From NCBI GenBank assembly GCA_947683625.1, contig CANTUR010000649.1, positions 62,001 to 126,000 of the forward strand: 64,000 bases of DNA. The letters are read 5' to 3'. Shown one piece after another: positions 12,771 through 25,054 of the stretch. This DNA comes from Mallotus nudiflorus. Taxonomy: Eukaryota; Streptophyta; Magnoliopsida; Malpighiales; Euphorbiaceae. The position numbers and the translations under genes are program-made. Position 1 is the first letter of the stretch. Each line of letters starts with the position of its first letter. The notes beneath the pieces were generated by a model, which saw only the letters and a program-made list of their open reading frames with translations, had not been told where the DNA came from and searched no databases.

Positions 12771-15381
12771 GTCAAAAAACATTACCCACTTGTCAATAAT
12801 TCTTTCTTGCTCAATTTTTTTTCTTTTCCTTGTATTTTTTTTTCCTTATTCACTGTGCAAACCAAACTTCTAGCACCTCCCACCACCACGCCAAACACTG
12901 GAGCCACCACCATCATCTCTTCTTCTTCCTCTCGTCCTCACCGTCACCTGAGTGTCGCTTGAAGCTCGTTGGAGCGCCTGGACAACAGTAGAGACTGAGA
13001 GGCTACCATTCTTTCCGGTGAAGACTCCAGTCACTTTAATGCCTCATTCCGGTGTTGATCGACTCCTCTTGGACCTGGGAGTCCATTTCTAAACTCCATT
13101 TAAGCTCAATCTTCTTTCATTTTGAGTTCTATCAAGTTTTTAGTCTACGTGTTTTAGGGTTTCAAATTTTTATTTTATTTTTGGGTTTGATCCATGGTTT
13201 TTCTCTTTGGTAATGTTGTTTCGAATAGTTCAAGCTTCTCAAAAATAATTTTTGTGTATTTTTTTGAATTAATTTGAATTATGGGTATTTTTGAATATTT
13301 TAATAATTTATATTGAATTTTTTATAATTATGTTAATTAATTATTTTTTATGGAAATTTGAGTTAGTTAGTGTTATTAATTTGATTTAATAATTTTAGAA
13401 TTTATAATATAATTTTTATCAATTTTATATAATTTTTGATAAATTATTAACATTATGTGAATATTGGAAATTATAGATTAATTGTGTAGTTTTATTGAAA
13501 TTATAATTAAATAATATGTTTTAAATTATTTTAGAATATTATAGGATATTAAAATAATTTTATAAATTATTTACTATTTTTAACTAAATAATACTAATTT
13601 TCAAAAATTATATTCAAATAATATATTATTTACTATTTTGGTGATTAAATGGATTTTTAATTACTTTTCTTATATTTTTAGGCTATTTAAGCTATTTGAG
13701 TATATAAAAGTGAATTTTACTATTATATATTGAATTATTGAAAAATTGGATTTTTATTTATATTATATTATTATTTGAGATTTTTATTTAATTATTGTGA
13801 AAATAGTGATATTTAGTGTTTTGAAGTTTTAATAAATTATATTATGAAAATTTAATTATTTATGTGGATTTTTAAGGATTTTAATATATTATTATTTAAT
13901 ATTTATTTTGTTGCGAATTATAAACCTCGGTTGGGAATTTTGTAATTCAGGATTCTAACCTGACTTGTTGAGTTATTGTGTTGTTAGAAGTGTATTTTCC
14001 TTATAGAATCGGCTCTACTTTTGTCGAGAGATGTCCATTTTACAGAGATGTATCTACCGATTTTTCAATAGAATTCTCATAAAATATGACATCGAGTCGA
14101 TCCTAAATTTCTGTGTTTAACTGAATTTTTAATCTTTAGATCGAATATTTTTTGGAATTCTTAGAAGTATAAGTTAGAAATTTATTCTAATTTTATTATT
14201 ATTATTTTTCTAGTTACGCTGAGACCGAGGTCTATCAGACCAAACCTATCGAGTCAGTCTCGAGGAGCGTAAACTTATAAGTTATTATTCTATATATACA
14301 TTACATAAAGAATAAATGCTTTTGAGAATCCATATTTTTATTATGTTTTGATATTAATTATTTCATTAAATGAATAAGTATATAATTGTTATACTTTCAA
14401 TATACATTTAGTATATTTTTGGTATATTTCTGGTGTATAAATGGTATATTTTTCTATTATGAATGTCATTTATGTTTAATTATGAATTTATTTATTTTCC
14501 ATAAATATACAATTTTATTCAAAGGATATCAATAGAACATATTATATAGTGGGCGGTACTAGGACTGTGTACGTACCAATGCAATAGATTTTAGGGTTGA
14601 GTTTTTAAGATCATTTGACGTGAAATTTGATTGATTGATTTTTGAGAATTTTAGTGATTGAGTAGTGTGATTACGGGAGCTCGGTTGACCTAGTGTCTTA
14701 GGGTCAATCACACTGACAATGAGACTATTAAAGCTCAATTGACTTAGTGTCTCAGAACTAGTTTATTGTCTAAATTGGAATAAGATAATTTATTTGGAAT
14801 TAAGTAAGTCTGAATGGCTAGTGAGATATTTGTTTGAGGTTATGAATGTTATATATATATATATATATAAAAGTGAATTTCAGCATCTGTGTGAAATGTC
14901 TGTATATATTTATATATATACTGATACTTGATTGCATATGACATTAGGAGGTACGTGTATGCATATTGTAATAATTCGCTCAGTGAGATCTGACCCCCTC
15001 TCAACCATTTTTTTTTAAGAGAGTCTTCTTCGTCATACTGTACTAGTAGTGTTTTACACTAGTTTTCTTCCGTCCCAGCTATTTTATGTAAATTTCATCT
15101 TTGAACTCTATTGTATTATAGATAACTGCAATAGTAGTGTTATTGTATTAGTAGTGTGTTATTTTGATGTTGGGCTTTGTATTAACCTATTGTATGAATA
15201 ATTTTATTTATGAAATGTTATTTGAGTATTTATTTTTATATCGATTAAAATTTTAATTCTGTCATATTTTTATTTATTTATTGCATGCATTTTTATTTTT
15301 AAAGTTTGCTACGGGCTTTTAATTTGAAAAAAATTATCATTCTCTAGTGTCGGTCATGACTCTCCGGTTTGAGTCGTGATA

Positions 15382-15763
15382 TCATCATTATCATCATCAT
15401 TATTTTTATCATTATTATCTTTAAGTTAATAAATATTAGAAAATAATACCATGAAGATTATATTAACAAATAAAAATGCTTAAATACACCCTTGTAAAGT
15501 ATTGAGTATATAGCTTAAATTATCAAAATAAAGTAATTTAGGTATAATTAACTAAGTAAAAAAAGTGTATTTTTCCGTAAAAGCATACATATATATAATG
15601 CAGAGAAGTGAATTTTAATAAAGATTTGTTGGCTCATATGAGCATTTGTTGAAGAGAAATGTTTGAGCACAAGTGCATATGGCAAGAGATAGTAAGTCCA
15701 TACTTGGGGTATGGCAGGGTCAATGTTTTGGTAACGTGTCTGGGACACAGTCTTTCATTATGT
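15382..15763. other. Unassigned AT-rich DNA
   Basis: ATC/ATT repeats (15382-15420) are followed by AT-rich sequence. The 66-codon open frame at 15548-15748 on the minus strand shows no recognisable domain and has no support beyond being open. Confidence 0.4.
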
Positions 15764-15772
15764 GAAATGTGG

Positions 15773-16314
15773 GGTTTTGTTGCATCATTGGTACCATAAT
15801 TTTGCTCTATATTTCAAAATGGTACTAGATTTCAATTTTTTCTTTTCAATTACTAAAGTTCTATTTTTTTTTCCTTTTCAATACCATAATTTCTATTTTT
15901 GCTTCAAATTAAAATAAATCAAATATATCCGATCAAATTTAGCATACATGATAGCCAAAATAAATATATTTTTAATATATTCTCCATGTAGACATCTCAA
16001 TAAACAACTTAATCATTTTGTTGGTCCCATAAAATAAATTTTCTTTATGGGTCCCATAAAATAAAATTTTAGCAAATTTCATTTTATAGAGTGCACAAAA
16101 TTATTAGACTGCTTAATTGGATGCTTACATGGTGAATGTACAAAAAATATACTTATTCATACTATGACGTATGCTAAATTTGATTAGAAATCACTAAGGG
16201 ACTATGATATGAAAAAAAAAATAGAAATTAAGGGACCAAAAAGAAAAAAATTGAAAATTTAGTGTCAATTTGAAACATGGGTCAAAGTTATGATACCATT
16301 TGTGCAAGAAACCC
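15773..16314. mobile_element. MULE-type MITE with 9-bp target duplication
   Basis: The left end GGTTTTGTTGCATCATTGGTA and the reverse complement of the right end, GGGTTTCTTGCACAAATGGTA, match. The inverted homology continues for about 100 bp on each side (ending in A/T runs near 15875 and 16212). GAAATGTGG lies directly outside both ends (15764-15772 and 16315-16323), and a 9-bp duplication is characteristic of Mutator-like elements. The element is 542 bp and non-coding. The 9-bp match is exact, so the boundaries are well supported. Confidence 0.85.
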
Positions 16315-16323
16315 GAAATGTGG

Positions 16324-17609
16324 AATTGACAGAATGTTTGTTACAATCGTATTGTTATTTGATTATTTTATGTCTTTGGGACAAGAGGCTCGTGATCCTT
16401 TGAGGTATATCGAGCAACATTATATTGAAATTGAGTCGTATGCATACTGACATGTATTACCTTCAGTGTGGTGTGAGCACTAGCCACATTGATATTTGCT
16501 TATACATGTTATACAATGCTCTGAATCTTATGAGAATATTTTTAAATATTTTTGAGTATTGAACTTGATTGAGAATCCTTTCTATAAGTATTCAATATAC
16601 TATAAGTACAATCAAATGTTATTTTAATCATTAAAATATTAACTATTTGAAAGATGAGCTTGAGCTCTAGAAAGCAAGTTGCACATATATAATTGGGTTA
16701 TGAAAAATATTTTATGTTGCCCAAACTATGAAAGAACACATGTAAGCTACAAATGAGTTATATATATATAAGTTTTTTATAAATATTAGTTTAAGCAAAT
16801 TTAATAATAGAATAATTACTCGTAATGCTCATTCCAATTTGAGTTGTGCAATATTCTTTCTCTTTTTTTTTTAGTAAACTTTCTTTATTGATATGCATTG
16901 ATATGTTAGCGATATTGCACTTTTACTACTATTTTGTTGACTCACGAACTATTTTGATTATGTTTTTCAAAGTAATTAGCCTTTATGGGTAATCATATGA
17001 ACTATAGCTTGAGGTGCAATGATTCATCTTAGAGACAAAGTTGTCACAGATGGCATAATTTTATCTAGTTAATTTTTGAAGATGAAGTGAATGGGAACAA
17101 TACTCATAAAGTTGATTATGAAGCATTGATAATTTTGGTTTCATGTATAGGTCATTTGAATAGAATGTAGAAAATAAGATATTTTTTATGGTTATGTATT
17201 TGTATTATAAAGGAGAGCTGTTTGTTTAAAAGTGTAGTTAAATTATTTATGGTTACAATTTTAGTTAGCTAAATATTTATAAATGGTTAAATTTAGTTCA
17301 AAAGTGATACTCGTTCACATCTATGCTCGAGTTAGGTGGGTTAAGATCTTACCCGTTTAATAGAGTGTTGGTGAGAAGGGGTATCACACTCGCACTCATA
17401 TTTTTCTTACACTCAAGACAATAAGCAATGGCTATATTTATAGGCCAATATGTCAGTTAATAAAGGCTACATAAAGATTCTTGAATGGTGGTGCAAATAG
17501 GACTACCTATATAATTCTATAGCACTTTATTTTTGTTATCAATTATGCCAGAAATCTCTAGAGCTAGAGAGGCAATGATAATCAGTAAATACAATTCTTT
17601 TTGCACCCA
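16324..17609. other. Unassigned AT-rich DNA between MITE and CNL fragment
   Basis: No coding exon is visible. The part around 17380-17480 has a TATTTATAGG motif and promoter-like or LTR-like composition, but no partner repeat was found in the window. Confidence 0.4.
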
Positions 17610-18430
17610 ATTCAGCTCCAAGTGATGAAGCTATTGTTTTGCTAATAAAGTCACTTTTTTGGACTCTAACTCACAACTATTGTAGTCCTTTAATGGTAAT
17701 GCTGCCTCTGAGTTGGTTCAAGTGTTCCAATTCATTTAGCTCATATTTTCCATTGCGCACTTAGAAATTTGATAATCTCTATAAGCAAGTTAATTTCCCT
17801 AATCCTATCAACATGCCTTATAGACTATAACATCCACTAATTAAGAGGCAGGTTAGGCTAATCAAATTGTGTATATCCCTTAGCAATTCAAGAAGGCAGT
17901 CACAACTTTTAAGTATCAGAGTTTGCAAGTTATGCAAATTAGTTATACAGTTTGGAAGTGTTTTCATTAAAGAATTATTAAGATCAAGATACCTCAAATG
18001 CTTCAACTTTCCTATTGAAATTGGAACTTCATTTCACCCAAAACAATGTAATGCACATAACTTTTGACAATTTGAAGCAATGCTATCTGAATGCGTACCA
18101 ACATCAGTATCAACATCATATTTTCAGGCAAAGAGTGTCCTAATACCCTTGACTTCGACTAGTCTCTTAATCTGATATAGGGACCATGTCTAGTAGACAT
18201 GTTGGACTCTTTGAGAAATTTTCACCATGTTATTCTCTTCGACCAAAATGTAACTATCCTTTGATAATGATTGTGCTAAATGCCTAAATCATGTATAAGG
18301 TCAGACATTTTATAATATTCTCCCCCATATTCATTTTCAAAATATTGGAAGAAAGACCTAAACAATAGTTCATTGAAGTATTGCTCTCTAATCTCCTCTA
18401 AAACATTCATTTTCAAAAAAATGTCATTGC
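17610..18430 (-). pseudogene. CNL fragment: end of NB-ARC plus first LRRs
   Basis: The sequence aligns by eye to gene A between about 41650 and 42460. Reading right to left, 18430-18270 encodes the ARC2 region (EYYKMSDLIHDLG), where the usual MHD triad is MSD. It is followed by a stop where gene A continues with an Ala/Ser-rich helix. LRR material follows (MKHLRYLDLNNSLMKTLPNC at 18006 onward), ending in the CNELLNLE-type region near 17700. Frames are broken in several places. The P-loop half and the distal LRRs are absent, so it cannot encode a receptor. It lies just downstream of gene C and is probably the remains of a further tandem paralogue. Confidence 0.8.
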
Positions 18431-18941
18431 CCCAATTCTTTTGATAAAAAGGTACCCAGTTGCTTAATTCAATGTCCTAAAAGACAACTAACAACAATTA
18501 ATTCAGAAAGAATGTATTTAATTCAATTTCACAGTGTTTGTGCAAAATTCACCAAAATAATTAATTCTGCAATAGCAACTAGACAAGAGGAAGAATGAAT
18601 TACTTTGATTTTCTCCATCAAATATTTGACATATTGATGTAGCCATGCCAACCAGATCAGATGGAAAGAAGTAAAGCAAATTTACATGATAAACCCTTTT
18701 TTTATTTTTTCATAAATAGAGAATTTTATTAATAATAATTTGGGAAAACTTCACATGATGATGCCAACTAAACCTAAGCCAATAGACCTCCTAAAAAAAA
18801 CCAACCTAGACAAATTCATGCTAAGTGAAAAAAACCTAGAGAAATTACAACTATTTTAACACAAGATTAACAAATCAAACCATCCATACCAAAAAAAAAA
18901 AAAACCTGAAAATACAATATTGATGGTATCAAACAAACAAA

Positions 18942-19025
<84 letters not shown>

Positions 19026-19200
19026 TAAATAGCATATCAGATTTAGAAAATAGATAAGAGAGGTACTCTGTAGCAATAAATAGAATCTGCAATTGAAAGA
19101 AAACTGTTAAGGCCATGGAATGAAAAAAAAAGAGTCAATTATTCACAGGAGAGAATTGGAATATTGACAAACTTATGTTGTGATTTCAATATCATTAAGA
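18431..19200. other. AT-rich spacer with possible LINE 3' scrap
   Basis: The T-rich run at 18697-18712, followed by ATAAATAGAGAATTTTATTAAT, resembles the reverse of a plant LINE 3' end with its poly-A tail. No coding sequence supports it. A long AAT microsatellite follows (listed separately). Confidence 0.35.
18944..19030. repeat. (AAT)n microsatellite
   Basis: About 28 AAT trinucleotides are nearly perfect. The long Tyr-only or Ile-only open frames on the minus strand here are artefacts of this repeat. Confidence 0.9.
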
Positions 19201-19214
19201 ACGGATAATGGTGA

Positions 19215-20311
19215 TCATCTGATAATGATGTTTGGGGTGTCAGAAATGCTTGGGATTGATAACTTAGGGTAATTGATGATATGCAACTCCTGTAAAGAGG
19301 TCAGTTGACCAACTGCTTCAGGTAGAGATGCCAAGTTTGGGCAATGATAGAGATGAAGGATCTTTAGATTTGTCATGCTAGGCCGCCAATTTGAAAATCT
19401 CACACTTGGGTATCCTTCCATATGTAGTTCCTTTAAGTTTGGATGAGGTGTCAGGTTCTTTAACAGTAAGTTGCTCTCTTCATCTGTTAACCTATGATTA
19501 GATGTCGAAACACTTCCTCTTCGCTAATGCAGCTTCAAATGCCGAAGGTGTTTCTTTGCAAATAAATCCACTTTCTTAGACTCTGACTCAACACTTGTCA
19601 CATTTTCTAGTCCCTCAATGACAGGCTGCCTTGGAGCCGGTTCATGTATTTTAATTCATTTAGAAACACACCTTTTCCATTACTACTACTGATGCCCACT
19701 TTGAAATGTGATAATCTATGCAAGCATGTTAATTTCCCAAATCCCATTGGCATGCATTTTAAATTATAATAGCCATCAATTATGAGGCACCTCAGGCTAA
19801 GCAAATTTTTTATATCTCTTAGCAATTCTCGAAGATACTCTCAATATTGAGATTTAGAGTTTGCAAGTTATGCAAATTGATTATAGAGTTTGGAAGTGTT
19901 GTCACATAGCCATTTGAAATGTCAAGATACTTTAAATGCCTCAAATTTCCTATCGAACTTAATGCATCTTGATTTTTAATCCTAGGCATTGTAATGCATG
20001 CAAACTTTGACATTTAGACATAATCCTATTCAAGTGCCTATCATAAAGAATCGACATCATGTGCCTTATATTTTTATTTGAAATCCTACTACACTGTAAT
20101 GCATGAAAAACCTTTTGACAAATTAATAAAGTCCTATTTGAATCCTTAAAAGTCGGATATGGAAAAAAAATACCATGATAAAAGTAATTGTAAACGAATG
20201 TCTTGGAACCGCTCACTTTTTCAAGGAGTCATGTTTCCAACTCTACGCAACAATACACATGTTGGACTATTTCAGAAACTTTGTCTATGTTTTGCTTTGC
20301 CACCACAACAC
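19215..20311 (-). pseudogene. CNL gene C, exon 2, 3' part (LRR region)
   Basis: This is the LRR half of a CNL whose NB-ARC half lies beyond a copia element (25055-26266). Reading right to left it starts within the segment after the MHD motif (20311-20230, matching gene A near 42290). LRRs follow at 19819-20216 and 19607-19825 (LRCLIIDGYYNLKCMPMGFG), ending with 19215-19421 (LKILHLYHCPNLASLPEAVG) and a stop at 19215. The last LRR block ends IPSISDTPNIII, unlike the WPIISH ending of genes A and B, so its C-terminus diverged. Several frame changes are present. The part corresponding to gene A residues after the LTKEH motif (near 19440-19560) is shortened. Confidence 0.85.
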
Positions 20312-20499
20312 TAATAAGATAACTACAACAGTAATTTGTTATTCTTGAGTTATCTCATTGGTCTTGTTGTTAATATTGCTACTGTCAATTACTTTATTAC
20401 TTTATGTTTATCATTTGTATCTATTGTAACCTCACACATTCTTTATATACTGTTGTACTCTTATTGAATCATATATATAAAAATCATTTAACTTACTCA
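20312..20499 (+). repeat. Copia 1 left LTR
   Basis: It begins TAATAAGATAA (the right copy has TGATAAGATAA, so the original TG was lost here) and ends ACTTACTCA before the primer-binding site. It contains the shared GTAACCTCACACATTCTTTAT block. Confidence 0.85.
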
Positions 20500-20511
20500 T
20501 GGTATCAAAGC
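20500..20511 (+). other. Copia 1 primer-binding site
   Basis: TGGTATCAAAGC differs by one base from TGGTATCAGAGC, the sequence complementary to initiator methionine tRNA used by most plant copia elements. Confidence 0.8.
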
Positions 20512-20556
20512 TTTACCATAACAGGACAAATTGTACCAATTTCTTTAGCATTTACC

Positions 20557-23500
20557 ATGTCTTCAATAACAAATCATTCCCTTTCAATTAAGTTAACTTC
20601 AAGAAAGTTTCTCACTTGGAAAACCCAATTTTAACATTTCCTTAATTACCATAGATTGTCCAGATTTATTAATGGTTCAATACCACCTCCATCACCTATA
20701 ATAACCTCATCAACCAATCCAAATAACACAACCCCAAACCCTGAATTTATCAAATGGTACCAAAAAGATTAGCTTTTACTTTCTTGGATCTTCTCCTCTC
20801 TATCAAAAGAATTGTTCACATATGTCATTGGCATGAAAACTTTATTTAATGCTTGGAAAGACTAGAAAGTGCCTTTAGTTCTGTATCTCACAATCGACAA
20901 TTATAAATTCATATTGAATTATAAGAATTGAAGAAAAATGACTTGAGTGTCTCTCATTATCTCCAAAAAGCAAAACTATTAGTGATGAATTAGCTTCAGT
21001 CGGAAGATCTCTCTCTCATGTTGAGTTCAATGCAATCATCTACCAAAATCTTGGAGTAGAATTTCATAGCATCATAACTTCTCTAAATCAAATACCTAAA
21101 CCAATAACCTTTCAAGAGCTTTATAGATAGCTTGTGGCATATGAAATTCTTCTTAGAAATATCCATGAACAACCTCAAGCTCATTTAGGCAACCAATACC
21201 CTATGCCAAATCAATTCAGACTGAGACAACAACCCTCCTTTTCCATACCGCAATCTTCTTTTTCTAGTTATAACCCCAATTACCGATCGTCTACCAACAC
21301 TAGAAAAGTTAGTGGTCCATGTCAAATCGGCCACTACCATAACTATACAGTAGATAGGTGTTGTCGGTGCTATGAAAATTGATCATCTTCATCACCAATG
21401 CAAGCCTATCTCACCACACACCCATCACCTTGTCCACCATCTTATCCTACACCATATTCAGGTCATGTTCAAACCACACAATACAACCTATGGCATCCAA
21501 ACACAAGTGCTTTACACCACATGACACTCGATGCAAAAATGTTGTCTCATCCACTACTTTATGTTGGATCAGATCATATATTAATTGGTAATGGTTAGCC
21601 TCTTCCTATTGAAAATACTAGTACATCCTTTTGCCCTTCAATGTCTTCTAATAACAAGCTTATTCTTAAAAATGTTCTTTATATTCCTCAATTAACCAAA
21701 CCACTTCTTTCAATATAAAAATTCACCACTGAAAATACATGTTTCTTTGAATTTTGGCCATATGAATTTTTCATTAAGGATCAACACACCAAGGCAACCC
21801 TATTGTGAGGCCAGAGTTATGATGGACTGTATGTGATGCCATCGAAATGCCCCAAACAAGCTTTCCACATCACTCTCTCTTCCATTGGTGATTGGTATGC
21901 TTGACTTGGTCACCCATACCATCGCATTGTGTCCCAAATTATTAACAGTAATCAAATTCTAGTTAGTTTATCCAATAAATCACATTGTTCTTCCTGTATC
22001 CTTGACAAATTTGCCAAGTTATCTTTTGCTATGGTAGAAGATACATCTAATGCACCATTTCAAATTATTCATTCTGATGTATGGGGTCCTTCCCCAATTT
22101 TATCTTTTCATGGTGATGATTTCACTAAATTTTCATGGATTTATTTTCTTAAAAATAAAAGTGACGCTTATTCCACCTTTCTTAATTTTGAATCTTCTAT
22201 TCATAGACAATTTAATTCCAAAATTCTTACTTTTCATTCGAACTGGGGAGGTGAATTTTAAAAATACATGCATATTTTAATAAACATGGAATTATTCATC
22301 GAATTTCATGCCCTTACACGCATGAACAAAATGGCCTTTCGGAAAGGAAGATTAGACATCTAGTGGACACTAGATTAACACTAATGGCTTATGCCCAACT
22401 TCCTTTTCAATTTTGGTCTTTTGCATTTCACACAGCAATTAATTTCATCAATATTTAACCAACTTCAGTCCTCCAAAATTCCACACCATTTCATAAATTG
22501 TACAATAAATCACCAAATTACATGGACACAAATTTTCGAATGTGCTATTTTTCCATACCTTCAACCATACAATAAAAATAAATCTTCTTAACATAGTAAA
22601 CAATGTGTTTACCTAGGTCATGCTTATAATCATATTGGTTTTAATTGTTTAGACATATAACATGATAAAAATTTTATTGTTTGACATGCTAAATTTCATG
22701 AGCATATCTTCCCCTTTCACCATCCACATCACAATAGTCCACACCAATCAAACCTTCCAACTCCATGGCCCACACTATAAGCTCCAACAACTTCAATCTA
22801 CTATCCAGGTATGCCTTCTCATCCTCACCCTCCTAACACTTCTAATTCTCTTCCATTACCTCTTTACTTGCCCTTCTTCACTTCTAACTCACCTACGTCT
22901 ACCCCACAACCATCTGATCCTATCCAACTTGACGTTACCACCCACTTATCCCTTTCCTTATCCCCTAAGCCTACCCAACAACCTTATGACTATATCCCAT
23001 ATGACGTCACAACCCAAACCTCAAATATTTTACTAAACCCTATTAATCTTACAATACCTGACCCTTGCGCCAACTTCGCTAACTCTGTCCCCACTCCACC
23101 CGACAGTCCCACACAACCACACTCTCCCACCCCATTAAATATTGAACGTTCCCATTCTTCTTCACACCCAGACCTCGATAGCCTTCAATTGGTCATTAAC
23201 CTCACAACTTACAAACAAACTATACCGACAACCTCCACCCATCCTACCCCACAACGTACCCATCCCATGCAACTATGCCCCAAGAAACCCTCTAAACATC
23301 AAGCATTGATTTCTCTCTCTACCAAAAATTCCCTCAGCTACCTTGAACATGAACCTCATTCTTTTAAGATTGATAATATATACAGAGAATGGTAACAGGA
23401 AATGGATTAAGAGATGAAGGCTTTCCATACCACTAATACATGATCTTTGGTCCCCAAACCACCGCAAGCTAATGTTATTGCAAATAAATGGCTTTGCCGA

Positions 23501-24869
23501 ATTAAAAGATGATTTGATGGAACCATCGAATGATACAAATCCTAACTTTTAGCTAAAGGCTTTACTCAAATTTCAAAGGTTGACTACAAAGAAACATACA
23601 GTCCGGTCATTAAAACCCCAATATTTGCATAATCATTGCTCTTGCAATAATGAATAAATGGCCCATAAAGCAACTTGATGTGTGAAATGCCTTTTTACAT
23701 GGTAAAGTTACTGAAGAATTGTACATGACATAATCACAAGGTTATATTGATCCTACCTAACCTCACTATGTCTATAAATTACATCGCTCAATTTATGGCT
23801 TTGAAATAAGCCCAACAAGCCTGGTTTGCAAGACTCACCTCTTTTCTCCATTCCTTACATTTTATTTCATCTAAAGCTGACAATTCTCTTTTTATTCTGC
23901 GCAAAAAAGCTCACATAATTTTTTTTAGTCTATGTCGGTGACATTGTTATAACAGGTTCAAGTGTCACAATGATTCAACAAGTCACTCATTCTTTTCAAA
24001 GAGAATTTCCCATACACGATTTAGGCATTTAGTTACAACAAAATTCCATAGGCACTATCATCCCATAACAACACTATATTTTAGATCTTTTACATTGTCA
24101 TGGTATGAATGAATGCAAGCCATGTGTCATGCCCATGACTCCATCATCCAAACTATCCAAACACACTAGCACTCCGTTAGACCATAGTGATGTTTATAAA
24201 CATATTATCGGAGCTCTTCAGTATGCCACCATCATGCCCCTAGACATTGCCTACAGTGTCAATAAATTATATTAATACATGCACAATCCAACCAACATTC
24301 ACTAGCAAGCACTCAAGTGGCTTCTCTGCTATCTTCAAGGCACTAAGATGAATGGTTTTTTCTATTCTTCAACCTCCACTCCTACACTACAATGTTATAC
24401 TGATAGTGATTAAGGAGGGGACATTGATGACCGTTGATCCACTTCTAGCTTTACTATATATCTCGGCACCTCTTTGATCTATTGGTTAGCTAAAAAATAA
24501 CCTACCATTGCTAGATCATTAACTGAGAGTGAATATAAGGCAATCGCTAATGCCATATTCGAACTCATTTGGTTAAAGGGTCTTTTTCAAGAACTTGGGC
24601 AACCGGTCGCACAAGCTATTATATGTTATGATAATATTGGTGCAATCTATCTCAGTTCCAATCCCTTTTTTCATGCTCAAACAAAGCATATTGAGCTTGA
24701 TTATCACTTTGTTCAAGAACAAGTCTTATCCGATTTTCTCAACATCCAATTCATTAACTTAGAGAATTAACTTGCTGATCTTTTCACTAAACTTTTAACC
24801 ACCACTCACTTTCATAATTTGTGTCATTATCTTCATCTTTGCACTGGGCAAGGGCTTGTAGGGGGCTGA
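20557..24869 (+). pseudogene. Copia 1 gag-pol, degenerate
   Basis: Pieces are in the order Gag, protease, integrase, reverse transcriptase, RNase H. Gag starts at the ATG at 20557 and includes the LLSWIFSSLS segment near 20775 and a decayed zinc knuckle at 21320-21380. The protease region near 21500 has lost DSG (it reads NTSALHHMT). Integrase is at 21905-22420: the zinc part ends CSSCILDKFAKLSF, and the core has HSDVWGP but HSNWGGEF, so the second catalytic Asp is Asn. A Pro/Ser/Thr-rich linker spans 22811-23395 (open). In reverse transcriptase, near 23935, the YVDD box reads YVGD. RNase H and the C-terminus run from 24370 to 24869. Many stops and frameshifts make it inactive. Confidence 0.88.
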
Positions 24870-25054
24870 TAAGATAATTATAGCAGTAGTTTGTTATTCT
24901 TAAGTTATCTTATTGATTTTGTTGTTAATATTACTACTATTAATTACTTTGTTACTTTATGTTTATCACTTATACCTATTGTAACCTCACACATTCTTTA
25001 TATAATGTTTTACTCTTATTTAATCATATATACAAAAATCATTTAACTCATTTA
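24867..25054 (+). repeat. Copia 1 right LTR
   Basis: It begins TGATAAGATAA and matches the left LTR over its whole length, with roughly one difference per ten bases by eye. It ends near ACTCATTTA, with an ambiguous 4-bp extension. Confidence 0.8.

Larger units (their letters stand above)
12322..15381 (+). mobile_element. Third copy of the long-LTR family
   Basis: The left end TATTATGATC aligns with TGTTATGATC of the outer LTR at 432, and the next 60 bp align as well (GAGTTATACATTGTTAATAAA against GAGATATGCAATATTAATAAA). The right end has the CTACGGG block and CCGGTTTGAGTCGTGATA. Between them are the same ordered blocks: a C-rich leader at 12860-13080, the CTCTAC and GTCCATTTTACAGA block at 14005-14090, the GAGACCGAGGTC block at 14220-14280 and CGCTCAGTGAGATCTGACC at 14978-14996. 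No convincing target duplication remains because both ends lie in ATT/ATC microsatellite sequence. It is about 3.06 kb with no internal coding region, hence another solo LTR or a degraded copy. Confidence 0.7.
20312..25054 (+). mobile_element. Ty1/copia retrotransposon 1, inserted in gene C exon 2
   Basis: Two direct LTRs of about 190 bp flank a degenerate gag-pol. The primer-binding site TGGTATCAAAGC follows the left LTR at 20500. A purine-rich tract (GGGCAAGGG, GTAGGGGG) precedes the right LTR. AACAC occurs at 20307-20311 and 25055-25059 and is the probable 5-bp target duplication; the right LTR then ends four bases later than expected by alignment. Outside the element, the CNL reading continues directly from one side to the other at the same point as in gene A (about 42290). 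This shows that insertion split an existing exon. Confidence 0.9.

Noticed and set aside
18856..19116. Poly-Tyr and poly-Ile proteins
   Set aside because: Pure translation of an AAT microsatellite.
22811..23395. 194-codon Pro/Ser/Thr-rich protein as a host gene
   Set aside because: It lies exactly between the integrase and reverse-transcriptase pieces of copia 1 and has the composition of the copia linker region.
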